Below are positions 51,692 through 60,481 of a stretch of 64,000 bases of DNA, one piece after another. A program made the translations under genes and the position numbers. Numbering within the stretch: the first letter of the stretch is position 1; each line of letters begins with the position of its first letter. This DNA is from Candidatus Methanosuratincola sp. (GTDB lineage Archaea > Thermoproteota > Methanomethylicia > Methanomethylicales > Methanomethylicaceae), in NCBI GenBank assembly GCA_037478935.1, contig JBBFLR010000004.1, forward strand, positions 1-64,000, in the 5' to 3' direction. The notes beneath the pieces are model-generated. The model was not told the DNA's origin. It saw nothing but the letters and a program-made list of their open reading frames with translations, and searched no databases.

Positions 51692-52024
51692 ATGCCGTTT
51701 TATAGAGTTGCAAGCCTTTCTGAGGTACCTGTAAACTCGATGAAAGCCTTCACCGTGTCCGCAAGGGAAATACTCGTGGCTAACTTGGACGGGAAACTCT
51801 ATGCAATGGACAACAGGTGTTCTCACAGGAAGGGAGATCTCTCGAAGGGAACCATCAGTGGCACCGTTGTGACCTGCCCTGTCCATGGGTCGAAATTCGA
51901 CCTGACGAGCGGCAAGTCCATTTCAGGTCCCAAATTTGGCCCCGTCAGACTGAAAACCTCTGATCTAAATTCCTACAAAGTGAAGGTCGATGGCGACTCC
52001 ATCAGTGTTGAGCTGCCCGATTGA
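51692..52024 (+). CDS. Rieske-type 2Fe-2S ferredoxin
   Basis: The 110-residue soluble protein has both Rieske boxes, CSHRKGDLSKG and CPVHGSKFDLTSG, and ends GDSISVELPD. No membrane anchor is seen, so it is a small electron carrier like those of oxygenases or nitrite reductases. Its stop overlaps a possible TTG of the next gene (TTGA), so the flavoprotein that follows is a likely electron donor or partner. ATG 51692 begins the fold; a GTG at 51683 is also open. Confidence 0.88.
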   Translation: MPFYRVASLSEVPVNSMKAFTVSAREILVANLDGKLYAMDNRCSHRKGDLSKGTISGTVVTCPVHGSKFDLTSGKSISGPKFGPVRLKTSDLNSYKVKVDGDSISVELPD

Positions 52025-52044
52025 TAGTCGGCAGGGCGACTGAT

Positions 52045-53433
52045 TTGAGACAATTTGACCTGATTGTGATAGGTAGTGGCTCTGGGCTGGACGTAGCTGT
52101 CGCAGCCGCCAACAGGGGCCTAAAGGTCGCGATAATAGAAAAGGGCCCCTTGGGCGGGACCTGCCTTAACCGCGGGTGCATACCGTCAAAGATGCTCATC
52201 CACAGCGCTGACGTCATGGAAACAATAAAGGGTGCCGAAAGATTCGGGATACATGTTAATGTGCACAGAGTCGACTTCCCGTCCATAATTGATCGGGTGA
52301 CTTCTGAAGTTGACTCTGAGTCGAAATCGATAGAGGATGCCCTGAAGAGCTCCGAAAATCCGCTTCTGATAAAGGGCCTAGGCAGGTTCAAGGGGCCAAA
52401 GCTCATCGAAGTGGGCGGGGAGGAGATCGCTGCCGAGAAGATACTCATAGCTGCGGGTAGCCGGCCCAAGATCCCTGAAATTTATGGTCTTCGGGAAGCG
52501 GGCTTCATCACAAGCGACGAAGCCTTACGGCTCAGGGAGCAGCCAAAGACCCTCACTATAATAGGCGGGGGATACATCGCTGCGGAACTGGCGCACTTCT
52601 TTGGCTCCCTCGGGACGGAGATTAACATAATCCACAGGAAGGAACTACTCCTCAACAACGAGGACGAAGAAGTAGCCCGTGCGTACACCGAGATAGCGTC
52701 AAGGAAGTATAATGTATTCACACAATCGGAGCCGATTCGGGTTAAACGGGAGGACGGTACATATGAAGTCACCGTTAATGATCTCAAGGCATCATCGATG
52801 GTGAGGATCCGGTCAGATCAGCTCCTCGTAGCTGCTGGGAGGGTACCAAACTCCGATCTCCTAGATCTCGACAAGACCGGAGTTCAGGTCGACCAAAAGG
52901 GGTACATAAAGGTGAATGAATATCTAGAGACAACCGCTCCAGGGATATTCGCACTCGGCGACATAATCGGCAAGTATCAGTTCAAGCACGCAGCAAACCT
53001 CGAGGCGGAGTACGCCCTTCAGAACATCCTCTCACCAGAAGAGAGAGCCCCTGTCGACTACACCGCAATGCCACATGCAATCTTTACATCGCCGCAGATA
53101 GCCTCTGTTGGGAGCACCGAGCAGGAGCTAAGATCAAGGGGGACTGAATACATCGTCGCCAAGTGGAGGTACATCGACTCTGGCATGGGTAAAGCCATCG
53201 AGGATCACCACGGTTTCGTGAAATTCCTGTACGGGAAGGAGAGCCTCAAGATCTTGGGCTGTCACATAATGGGCACCGACGCCGCAACCTTGATACATGA
53301 GGTCATAGTCGCGATGAAGGGCGGTCGGGGTGATGCGTTCAGCATAATAGACCCCGTCCACATACACCCGGCCCTTTCCGAGGTAGTGCAGAGGGCTGCC
53401 ATGAACTTCCACGTCCACAGCCATGGTGATTGA
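52045..53433 (+). CDS. FAD-dependent pyridine nucleotide-disulfide oxidoreductase (dihydrolipoamide dehydrogenase-like)
   Basis: The 462-residue flavoprotein has LIVIGSGSGLDVAVAAANRG, the redox disulfide in GGTCLNRGCIPSKML, NAD(P)-site IIGGGYIAAELAHFFGSLG, FALGDIIGKYQFKHAANLE and the C-terminal His-Pro dimer motif IHIHPALSEVVQ-like VHIHPALSEVV. This is a complete class I enzyme of the lipoamide/glutathione/mycothiol/mercuric reductase group; the substrate is not determined. The start is TTG 52045, with TTG 52021 (overlapping the Rieske stop) possible. No lipoamide complex genes are nearby. Confidence 0.85.
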   Translation: MRQFDLIVIGSGSGLDVAVAAANRGLKVAIIEKGPLGGTCLNRGCIPSKMLIHSADVMETIKGAERFGIHVNVHRVDFPSIIDRVTSEVDSESKSIEDALKSSENPLLIKGLGRFKGPKLIEVGGEEIAAEKILIAAGSRPKIPEIYGLREAGFITSDEALRLREQPKTLTIIGGGYIAAELAHFFGSLGTEINIIHRKELLLNNEDEEVARAYTEIASRKYNVFTQSEPIRVKREDGTYEVTVNDLKASSMVRIRSDQLLVAAGRVPNSDLLDLDKTGVQVDQKGYIKVNEYLETTAPGIFALGDIIGKYQFKHAANLEAEYALQNILSPEERAPVDYTAMPHAIFTSPQIASVGSTEQELRSRGTEYIVAKWRYIDSGMGKAIEDHHGFVKFLYGKESLKILGCHIMGTDAATLIHEVIVAMKGGRGDAFSIIDPVHIHPALSEVVQRAAMNFHVHSHGD

Positions 53434-53438
53434 TCCGG

Positions 53439-54185
53439 TCACGTCATCTTCCTGAAGGCATAGGTCCCAACCGCCACGAGAACCACAACGTATGCTGCGG
53501 CAACCCCGAGATCAAGAACCATGGGGAAACCGCTTTTTCCGAGCAAAGCCCCCCTCATCCCGTCGACTATGTATGTGAGAGGGTTGGCATACGTTATCCA
53601 GCTGAGCCAGTTTGGCAGGTTGTCTATCGGGTAAAGCGCCCCGCTGAGGAAAAAGAGCGGTAGGATCACGAATGACTGGACCAGCCCAAACCCCTCAAAG
53701 CTGGTCATTTGAGACCCGATCGCAAGTCCGAGGCTTGTTGTGCCCATCGCCAGTAGCAGCACGAAGAGGATTACCGCTCCCAATGAATAAGCAGTGTAGT
53801 TTATTCCAAACAGGGGCCCGAAGAGGATGATTATCCCGCTCTGTATTAAGCCGTCAGTGCAGCCTCCTAGCATCTTTCCCACAAATATCGAAGTCCTGCT
53901 TAGGGGTGAGACGAGGACCTCCTTGAAGAAGTCAATTTTCTTGTCCCAGACGACATAGAGTCCAAAGAAAATTGTCGTGAAGAGGACTACCAACATCAGA
54001 ACCCCCGGGAATATGAACGCTTGGTATCCCACCTCTCCTATGGATATAGATGCTCCAAGACCTCCTCCGAAGGCTACCAGCCAGATCAGCGGGTTTACGG
54101 TAGAGGAGACAAGGCGCGACTTCTCCCTAAGGAAAACCTTGACCTCCCGGTACCACAGTGCGTAGATCCCCCATAGTGTGCTCAT
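53439..54185 (-). CDS. ABC-2 type transporter permease
   Basis: The 248-residue membrane protein has six hydrophobic helices in the ABC-2 pattern (KSRLVSSTVNPLIWLVAFGG, FIFPGVLMLVVLFTTIFFGL and ALYPIDNLPNWLSWITYANP before the last helix). It belongs to the DrrB/NodJ export group. ATG 54185 overlaps the ATPase stop by four bases. The likely role is export of a lipid, drug or polysaccharide. Confidence 0.88.
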   Translation of the reverse strand: MSTLWGIYALWYREVKVFLREKSRLVSSTVNPLIWLVAFGGGLGASISIGEVGYQAFIFPGVLMLVVLFTTIFFGLYVVWDKKIDFFKEVLVSPLSRTSIFVGKMLGGCTDGLIQSGIIILFGPLFGINYTAYSLGAVILFVLLLAMGTTSLGLAIGSQMTSFEGFGLVQSFVILPLFFLSGALYPIDNLPNWLSWITYANPLTYIVDGMRGALLGKSGFPMVLDLGVAAAYVVVLVAVGTYAFRKMT

Positions 54186-55138
54186 GTCGAACCAGCCCTC
54201 GCGTATACCTCTGCCCACTCCTCTGCGGATTCTTCCCTTATCTCCTTCCCGGTTATCTGCAGGAATACGTCGTTCAGAGTAGGTTCCCTGAGCTCTACGA
54301 ACGAGACATCGCCAAGGTTGCATAGGATCTCTTGGATATGGGCGCCAGCCTCGCTCAGGATTATCGTCACAGTCCCGTCCTTCACCTCTGCCTTCGTCAC
54401 ATACGGTAGGTCCTTTATGCCTCCCAGATTCGGTCTCTCGACCTTTGCCCTTATCATGCTCTTTCCTACCTTCATCTTTAGCATCGATGGCGAATCAAGG
54501 GCCTTGATCTCCCCGTGGTCTATTATCGCCACACGGTCGCAGAGAGAGTCGGCTTCCTCCATGTAGTGAGTTGTGATTATTATCGTCACACCGTGTTCTT
54601 TGGAGAGGCTATTTATGTAGTTCCAGATGTGCTGCCTCGTTTGCGGATCCAGGCCGAGAGTCGGCTCGTCTAAGAAGAGGATCTTGGGCCTGTGGAGCAG
54701 CCCCCTTGCTAGCTCGAGCCTCCTTCTCATTCCGCCTGAGTATGTCTTGACCAGATCGTTCCCCCTGTCAGTGAGGTCGACAAGTTCCAGGGCTTCTTCT
54801 ATCCTTTTCTTCCTTTCTTCCTTGGGCACCCCGTACATCAGGGCGTGGAGATAAAGGTTCTCCCTACCTGTCAGGATCTCGTCCGAGCTAGGCGTCTGGA
54901 AGACCATGCCTATCGAAGCCCGTACCTTTCCAGGCTCTTTCCTTATGTCGTACCCATTGACCTTTGCGGTCCCTTCCGTCGGCGGAAGCAGGGTAGCGAG
55001 CATCGATAGCAATGTGGTCTTACCTGCCCCGTTCGGACCGAGGAGCCCGAAGATCTCGCCTTCCTCAATCGATAGATCCACTTGGTTCACAGCGGTGATG
55101 TTCTTATACCTCTTAGTTATCCCAAACGTCTGGATCAT
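54182..55138 (-). CDS. ABC-2 type transporter ATP-binding protein
   Basis: The 318-residue ATPase of the DrrA/CcmA class has Walker A GPNGAGKT, signature YSGGMRRRLELARGLLH, Walker B ILFLDEPTLGLDPQTRQ and switch ITTHYMEEADSLCDR. The C-terminal accessory domain (about 235-310) is typical. ATG 55138 begins the family sequence; 63 codons of open frame upstream have no similarity. It is divergent from the ArsR gene. Confidence 0.92.
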   Translation of the reverse strand: MIQTFGITKRYKNITAVNQVDLSIEEGEIFGLLGPNGAGKTTLLSMLATLLPPTEGTAKVNGYDIRKEPGKVRASIGMVFQTPSSDEILTGRENLYLHALMYGVPKEERKKRIEEALELVDLTDRGNDLVKTYSGGMRRRLELARGLLHRPKILFLDEPTLGLDPQTRQHIWNYINSLSKEHGVTIIITTHYMEEADSLCDRVAIIDHGEIKALDSPSMLKMKVGKSMIRAKVERPNLGGIKDLPYVTKAEVKDGTVTIILSEAGAHIQEILCNLGDVSFVELREPTLNDVFLQITGKEIREESAEEWAEVYARAGST

Positions 55139-55294
55139 CAAAATCAATCCCTGTCCTATCCCACCCGTTAAAGCGGGGCCTCCTCTCTTTAACCTCTTCG
55201 GATGTAAACTCAGACCGCATGCAAATGGTCTGCCGCATTTCTTTATTATGCATGAGGGCTTGTCAGCCCACCGCCTCCACAGCAAATTAATATT

Positions 55295-55318
55295 CAAATT
55301 TGTAGATATGTTTATATC
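55295..55318 (+). promoter_or_regulatory. arsR promoter with CAAATTTG palindrome
   Basis: A TATA-like TTTATATC at 55311-55318 lies 24 bases before the arsR ATG, so the transcript is probably leaderless. The eight-base palindrome CAAATTTG (55295-55302) just upstream fits the position of an ArsR autoregulatory site. Confidence 0.4.
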
Positions 55319-55341
55319 CTTTGTCAAAATGAAGTGTTATC

Positions 55342-55680
55342 ATGGAATCTCCTTATGATCGTATTTACGAGTTGAGGACAAACGTCCTCAAAGCACTATG
55401 CGATCCTGTGAGACTTAAGATAGTCTATGCACTCAAAGATGGGGAGCGCTGCGTGTGCGAACTGATCCCCTTGTTGAGAAGATCCCAGTCTACCATCTCC
55501 AAGGACTTGGATATGCTCTACAGAACGGGCATATTGGGCAGGCGTACTGAGGGAAAGAAGACCATATACTGGGTGACCGGCGAAGGGGTCTTCAAGATAC
55601 TCGAAGAGGTCGACAGAATTGCCATAAGATCGATCTCTGACCTCGCAAAAACTTATTCGCAGCCCGAAAAAACCTCTTGA
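55342..55680 (+). CDS. ArsR/SmtB-family metal- or thiol-responsive regulator
   Basis: The 112-residue winged helix has DPVRLKIVYALKDGERCVCE, SQSTISKDLDMLYRTGILG and wing RRTEGKKTIYWV. The CVC before EL matches the arsenite/metal site (ELCVCDL) of ArsR proteins, so it likely senses As(III), Sb(III) or a similar thiophile. It heads a cluster with two thioredoxin-fold proteins, which it probably controls. Confidence 0.88.
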   Translation: MESPYDRIYELRTNVLKALCDPVRLKIVYALKDGERCVCELIPLLRRSQSTISKDLDMLYRTGILGRRTEGKKTIYWVTGEGVFKILEEVDRIAIRSISDLAKTYSQPEKTS

Positions 55681-55753
55681 TACCGTGCCCAGCGCTATTA
55701 TAAGAAAGTTATATATTTACCAATTTGAAAAACTGAATATGAGGTTATCGGGA

Positions 55754-56011
55754 ATGGTCAAAGTGGAGTTTTTCACAGCAGAGCCTCCCTGTGCAGGCTG
55801 CGTTGAGCTGCTCAGACTTGCAGACGAGCTCGCCGAGAAGTACGGAGACCGGGTCGAGGTCATCAAGCATGTGGGGCCGTGCAAGGAATTTGATATATAC
55901 GGGCTGACCGTCGTCCCTGCTGTGGTATTTGAAGGGGGGCGCATAGTACTTATGGGCGTATGCCCTGATATGGAAACACTGATTGCCTCGCTGAAAGAGA
56001 TGGGGGTGTAG
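55754..56011 (+). CDS. Small thioredoxin-fold protein with CAGC motif
   Basis: The 85-residue protein has MVKVEFFTAEPPCAGCVELL with an active-site-like CxxC, a further cysteine in GPCKEFD, cis-proline VVPAVVF and VCPDMETL. It resembles redox-active disulfide (thioredoxin-like) proteins of methanogens. ATG 55754 fits the fold; the open frame extends to 55685. It is two bases before the next, related gene. Confidence 0.75.
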   Translation: MVKVEFFTAEPPCAGCVELLRLADELAEKYGDRVEVIKHVGPCKEFDIYGLTVVPAVVFEGGRIVLMGVCPDMETLIASLKEMGV

Positions 56012-56013
56012 CG

Positions 56014-56274
56014 ATGGCGCTCAAGATCGAGGTTTTTGTATCCCAGCCGCCCTGCTCGGGGGGAAGGCTACTGCTCAAGCTTATCGAAGAGATAAAACAG
56101 GAGTACGGCGACAAGATAGAAGTCGAGATCCAAAAAGGATTAACCGAGAAAGCCAAGGAGTATGGTCTTAAAGTAAGCCCTGCCATTGTGATAGACAGGG
56201 ACATCCGGATAATAGGCGTCTGCCCGACAAAGAACACTCTGAAGAATGCGATCAGGGAGGCAGGGGTACTGTAG
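56014..56274 (+). CDS. Small thioredoxin-fold protein with CSGG motif
   Basis: The 86-residue protein is a paralogue of its upstream neighbour (KIEVFVSQPPCSGGRLLLKL, VSPAIVIDRDIRIIGVCP), but its active site reads CSGG, with only the first cysteine kept. It may therefore bind a metalloid or a mixed disulfide instead of cycling a disulfide, or work as partner of the CAGC protein. It is co-transcribed with it and with arsR. Confidence 0.72.
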   Translation: MALKIEVFVSQPPCSGGRLLLKLIEEIKQEYGDKIEVEIQKGLTEKAKEYGLKVSPAIVIDRDIRIIGVCPTKNTLKNAIREAGVL

Positions 56275-56391
56275 CCGTCTCCCACCCGTTTTTTACACAT
56301 CATACATTCTTATTTGTTCAAGTTGGGCCAGGCGGAGGCTCACTTTTTTAAACCCCCTGATCATATCCCTTTACAAGTCTGGGTGTCTCGA

Positions 56392-57654
56392 ATGAGTTCA
56401 TCAGAGATCTTCAAGCGAGCATCAGAGAGCCGGCTTCTCAAGGATCCCTATGTGGAAAAAGTGTGGAGGCTCATTGGCGATACAGGTCTTTTCAAAAAGT
56501 CGCCCGACTTCTTGGAGTCATTGAGGAGGGATCTGTTGAGGGAGTCCCTTGACTTTTTCAAGAGGCACAGCGGTTACTACTCGCAGCTCTTTGAGAGGCT
56601 GGACATCGACCCTAAGAGCGCAGATTTTCCGGATCTGGCAAAGCTTGCGATCCCCTCTGATATGCTTAGGGGTGATGGCCAAAAGCAGTTTCTCATAGAT
56701 GATGTCGAGCAGGGCGGGGAGTTCTTCACCTCAAGTGGCACGACTGGGAAGGAACCCGTCAAAATCTACCGCAGCCCGCTCGACCTTGCGATAATGATCA
56801 AGGCAAATACATACCTCTTCGAGCACGTTTATGGCGGCAAACTCGAGGAGGGGAAGGGAATCGCCCTCTTTTTGGCTGCCCCCGAGCTGAGGCACAAGCT
56901 GAGCTTCGTCGCATTCGTTCAACTGACTTTGGAATACAAGGACATTGAGCTTCTTTACGGCATGGACATGGTCCAGGGGGAGACGTCCGGAACGCAGTGG
57001 CAGAAGCTTGTGCCAAACAGGGAGCGTATTTTGAAATTCATGAAGAGCAAGGCCGAACCCAAACTCCTATTCACTGCCCCGGCAGGGATCTATCTCCTCT
57101 CCCAAAATTTTGAGAAGATGAACATCCTCAAGCGAATCGTTTACAAGCTCGTGACTGGTACCCCACCAATCGAACTCGGTAGGGGCGGCGTAATCGTCAC
57201 CGGGGGAGGCTCAAAGGGCTACACACTGCCGCCTTACGACGATATCGTGTCTCTTTCAAGGAAATACTTCTTGGCAAAGGACTCCTCGGGGCAGGAGATC
57301 CCCACGCCTTTTATGGACGTCTTGGGGATGACCGAAACTCTCACGGCGCTAATTGACCGCCACGGATCCCTGAACAAGATACCGCACCCCCTTTCGCAGG
57401 TGTTCCTCTTGGATCCCAGGACCTACGGCGTGATTGAGGAGGATGGCAAAGAGGGGATACTCGGGATATTCAACCCATTCGTCACTTCCTGGCTGGAGAC
57501 GTTCTACCCTGGTGATCTGATGTCCTCGATGCCTTCCACGAGCTACTATGGAAGGGAGTTCAAGTATATACGCCGCTTCACAGTCGAGGAGGGCTGGGAT
57601 CTCCAGCGAGCTTGCGGCGGCACCATGGAAGAGATGATGACGAGAAAGGGATAG
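56392..57654 (+). CDS. LuxE-like acyl-protein synthetase
   Basis: The 420-residue adenylating enzyme has the LuxE core FFTSSGTTGKEPVKIYRSPL (phosphate-binding loop) and VIVTGGGSKG. Other LuxE landmarks are DVLGMTETLTALI and NPFVTSWLETFYPGDLM. LuxE activates a carboxylic acid as acyl-AMP and hands it to LuxC. A TATA-like TTTTTTAAA lies near 56345, and ATG 56392 begins the family sequence, though a TTG frame is open from 56314. It is followed 10 bases later by luxC-like and then by an SDR gene. The acid activated in an archaeon, which lacks ordinary fatty acid lipids, is unclear. Confidence 0.82.
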   Translation: MSSSEIFKRASESRLLKDPYVEKVWRLIGDTGLFKKSPDFLESLRRDLLRESLDFFKRHSGYYSQLFERLDIDPKSADFPDLAKLAIPSDMLRGDGQKQFLIDDVEQGGEFFTSSGTTGKEPVKIYRSPLDLAIMIKANTYLFEHVYGGKLEEGKGIALFLAAPELRHKLSFVAFVQLTLEYKDIELLYGMDMVQGETSGTQWQKLVPNRERILKFMKSKAEPKLLFTAPAGIYLLSQNFEKMNILKRIVYKLVTGTPPIELGRGGVIVTGGGSKGYTLPPYDDIVSLSRKYFLAKDSSGQEIPTPFMDVLGMTETLTALIDRHGSLNKIPHPLSQVFLLDPRTYGVIEEDGKEGILGIFNPFVTSWLETFYPGDLMSSMPSTSYYGREFKYIRRFTVEEGWDLQRACGGTMEEMMTRKG

Positions 57655-57664
57655 TTGATAAGCT

Positions 57665-59107
57665 ATGGCCTTAACCCCGTTGGTCAAGCGGGCTTATGCA
57701 TCCACAGAGAAGAAGGCAGGTAGCCAAACAGTCGTAGAGATCACAGAGGATGGCCTCTCAGAACTTTTATCGAGGGCAAGGGGGGTGCAGAACGGCCTCT
57801 GCTCGATCCCCGTGGAGGAACGGCTGATCGTGATCGAGAAGATAGGGCAGGCTTGGGAGGAGAAGCGGCGAAAAGGAGAGCTCGAAAGCCTGAAGCACGA
57901 GCTGTCCGCCTCGACAGGGTATAGCCCTCAAACGATAGACTTGGAGCTGTCCCTCGTGCCCTCTGCCCTTAATTCACTCAGCATAAAGAGGAACCTGGTG
58001 GCATCATTCCCTTTTGAAATCTCATGTCTTGAGAGGTTTACCGAAGTCGGCAAAGATGAGTACTGCTGGTACAGGCCACGCGGGCCGGTCTTTATCATAA
58101 GCTCTGGCAACTCCCTTATACCGCCGCTCATACCGACGACAATATCGCTCGCCACTGGGAACATGACGCTGCTCAGGCCGTCCTTGGCCAACTTCTTCGG
58201 AGTGAAAGCGGTTTATTCGCTGCTCGAAGACATCAGCGGGGACGTTGCTGAACTGATGAGGGAGGCACTCGCGATAAGCTACTTCTCCCACGACAGCCCA
58301 TCGCTTGATTATCTGCTCACCAAGTCGAAAGTAGGCGTCATTAACTTCTGGGGAGGGGAACCAGCCAGGACGGAGATCAGCAGGCGGGTCTCTTCAAACC
58401 CCAATCATCCAGATCTCATAATAAACGGGCCCCTTACGGGATACGCGATTGTGGATGCCTCAAGCGCCACCGAATCCGCAGCACTCGCGCTGGCTAGGAA
58501 TATACTTCTTTTCGATCAACAGTTGTGCAGCTCGCCCACTGAAGGGGCATTCATAGGGGATTGGGAGGATGCTGTCGAATTCGTCACCATGGTAGGCAAA
58601 AAACTTGACGATTTGACCGAGACGTTGCCCCCCAAGGTTACTGAATCCCGCGCATACGTCATCGAGGGTATACGCCGGTCTCTCCAGTTCAAGGGTTCTA
58701 TGGTATTCAAGTCAGGGTCTTCACCCAATTGGACTATAGCGCTGTCCAAGTCAAGGAGCGTCTTGGACGATGCGCTGCAGGCATTCCCGGAGTTTGGTTT
58801 GCACACCCGCCGCAGGTTCATGGAGATCATAGTTCTCGAGAAATACGAAGACGCCTTGAGGATGATAGAGGAGCTGCCAAAGAGGAAGTCCTTCCGAGGA
58901 ATCGATGGCGTGCAATCAGTCGGCCTCAGCGTATCGGACGATTCAAGGGAACGCCTCTGTGCGGGCTTGGCGGAGCGGGGGATCTTCAGGATACTGCCCC
59001 TCGAGGACATGTATATGCGCAGCGCCCTCGAGCCCTACGACGGAATGAACTTGGCACAAGCGTTCACCTATGCCGTTTACAGGCGTGATAAGCCACTGGA
59101 AGCATAG
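57665..59107 (+). CDS. LuxC-like acyl-CoA/acyl-protein reductase
   Basis: The 480-residue aldehyde-dehydrogenase-fold protein has PRGPVFIISSGNSLIPPLIP (cofactor region), RPSLANFFGVKAVYSL, INFWGGEPA and catalytic cysteine C288 in LLFDQQLCSSPTEGAFIG. LuxC reduces an acyl group, received from LuxE, to the aldehyde with NADPH. No luciferase genes (luxAB) are present, so light emission is not implied. Co-transcription with LuxE and an SDR suggests carboxylate to aldehyde and then a further step. Confidence 0.85.
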   Translation: MALTPLVKRAYASTEKKAGSQTVVEITEDGLSELLSRARGVQNGLCSIPVEERLIVIEKIGQAWEEKRRKGELESLKHELSASTGYSPQTIDLELSLVPSALNSLSIKRNLVASFPFEISCLERFTEVGKDEYCWYRPRGPVFIISSGNSLIPPLIPTTISLATGNMTLLRPSLANFFGVKAVYSLLEDISGDVAELMREALAISYFSHDSPSLDYLLTKSKVGVINFWGGEPARTEISRRVSSNPNHPDLIINGPLTGYAIVDASSATESAALALARNILLFDQQLCSSPTEGAFIGDWEDAVEFVTMVGKKLDDLTETLPPKVTESRAYVIEGIRRSLQFKGSMVFKSGSSPNWTIALSKSRSVLDDALQAFPEFGLHTRRRFMEIIVLEKYEDALRMIEELPKRKSFRGIDGVQSVGLSVSDDSRERLCAGLAERGIFRILPLEDMYMRSALEPYDGMNLAQAFTYAVYRRDKPLEA

Positions 59108-59122
59108 CGTAGGTGTTCACAA

Positions 59123-60124
59123 TTGAAGGTCGCTGTGACTGGGGCCTCGGGATTCTTGGGCGGACACCTCTCCGAGGCCCTCGCGGAAAGTGGATATGAG
59201 GTTGTCGCGCTGGTAAGGCGAAGCAGCGACCTCTCCGTACTCTCCCCTTTGGGCGTTGAGCTCCGCTACATTGACTTGGCTACAGGCGAGGGCCTATCAG
59301 AGTCCTTGAGGGGTGCGGACGTGGTCGTGCACCTCGCGGCCTACTACACTTTTCACGGCAAGTGGCCCCTCTACAAGAAGATCAACGTCGACGGAACAAA
59401 GGCAATGGTGGAGGCCGCCGTTCGCAACAAGATCCGGCATTTCTTGTACTGCAGCACTACTGAAGTAATCGGGCCAGTCCGCAACCCTCCTGCAGACGAG
59501 CTTTCGCCCCCAAACCCCCAGTACGAGTACGGGAAATCCAAGCTTATGGCAGAGGGGATCGTGCGGGATTACTGCGGGGGTAGGGACGGGGTTGACTTTA
59601 CGATCCTGCGGCCGTCCGGGATCTACGGACCGAGAAACTTGGACGACGTTTCATACTGGACAATAACCTCATTCGCAAAGAAATCGCTTCCCACCCGATT
59701 CATCGTCGGGAGCGGGAAGAACCTCATCCAGTTCGTCCATGTGAAAGATGTCGTCCAGGGTTTCCTTCTGGCCATCGCGAAACCGGACGTCTCATCGGGC
59801 GAGACTTACATAATTAGCGACGAGCGCGCCTACACCTATGAAGAGGTCTACTCGATCCTCTCCGAGCTGTGCAACCGGGAGCCGCCTAAACTCCACCTGC
59901 CAAAGTCGATCTCCGCAGCATTGGTACTTCCCGTAGAGGCATTTAATAGGATCACTGGGAGGGAGAGCTTCCTCTACCATTTATCCACGATCCAGTCGGT
60001 GACCCAGGACAGATCCTACAGCATAGAAAAGGCGAAGTCAGAGCTCGGCTACCGACCAAAACACGATTTAAGGTCGGGCTTGCGGGAAACAGTCGACTGG
60101 TATGCAAAAAACGGATACATCTAG
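59123..60124 (+). CDS. NAD(P)-dependent extended SDR (epimerase / 3-beta-hydroxysteroid-dehydrogenase-like)
   Basis: The 333-residue protein has the Rossmann motif VTGASGFLGGHLSEAL and the active-site YEYGKSKLMAE (YxxxK). Downstream are LRPSGIYGPRN and FVHVKDVVQGFLLA. It resembles sterol/ketoacid reductases and sugar epimerases of the extended SDR group. Position 15 bases after luxC and on the same strand suggests it reduces or modifies the product of the LuxE-LuxC pair. TTG 59123 is the start. Confidence 0.82.
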   Translation: MKVAVTGASGFLGGHLSEALAESGYEVVALVRRSSDLSVLSPLGVELRYIDLATGEGLSESLRGADVVVHLAAYYTFHGKWPLYKKINVDGTKAMVEAAVRNKIRHFLYCSTTEVIGPVRNPPADELSPPNPQYEYGKSKLMAEGIVRDYCGGRDGVDFTILRPSGIYGPRNLDDVSYWTITSFAKKSLPTRFIVGSGKNLIQFVHVKDVVQGFLLAIAKPDVSSGETYIISDERAYTYEEVYSILSELCNREPPKLHLPKSISAALVLPVEAFNRITGRESFLYHLSTIQSVTQDRSYSIEKAKSELGYRPKHDLRSGLRETVDWYAKNGYI

Positions 60125-60196
60125 GCGCAAGGTCTAAAAAATCCGTTAGAAAACTGTTATATCCTCTCTCAGGCATTGTTTCTACGAGTGATCTTA

Positions 60197-60481
60197 ATGA
60201 AAATAGTGAAGGTCTCTGGCAAGGATAAGCGGCACAAGGTCTTTGTCTATGCGTTGAGCACTTGTGCCTGGTGCAAGAAGACGAAAAAGTTCTTGGAAGA
60301 CCATGGGATCGAGTTTGAATACGTGGATGTTGACTTGTGTTCGAAAGAGGACATAGCGGCAATCAGATCGGAGCTTGAGAAGCGGGGTGCGCCAATGAGC
60401 TTCCCGCTCATAATAATCGATGACAATATACAGATACTCGGGTTCAAGGAGGACGAACTGAAGGGGGCCCTCGGGGTTTGA
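60197..60481 (+). CDS. Glutaredoxin-like protein
   Basis: The 94-residue thioredoxin-fold protein has VFVYALSTCAWCKKTKKFLE (CxxC active site), cis-proline in MSFPLIIIDD and GFKEDELKGAL. ATG 60197 begins the fold. It overlaps the FTR-type gene by four bases (TTGA), so the reductase next door is its likely electron source. Confidence 0.88.
   Translation: MKIVKVSGKDKRHKVFVYALSTCAWCKKTKKFLEDHGIEFEYVDVDLCSKEDIAAIRSELEKRGAPMSFPLIIIDDNIQILGFKEDELKGALGV

Noticed and set aside
55163-55182. CCCGTTAAAGCGGGG as a small hairpin similar to that at 41130
   Set aside because: The stem is only three or four pairs and the flanks do not match the other hairpin.
56392-60124. A bacterial-type lux bioluminescence operon
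   Set aside because: LuxC- and LuxE-like genes are present, but there is no luciferase (luxA/luxB), no luxD and no luxG, so light production is not supported.
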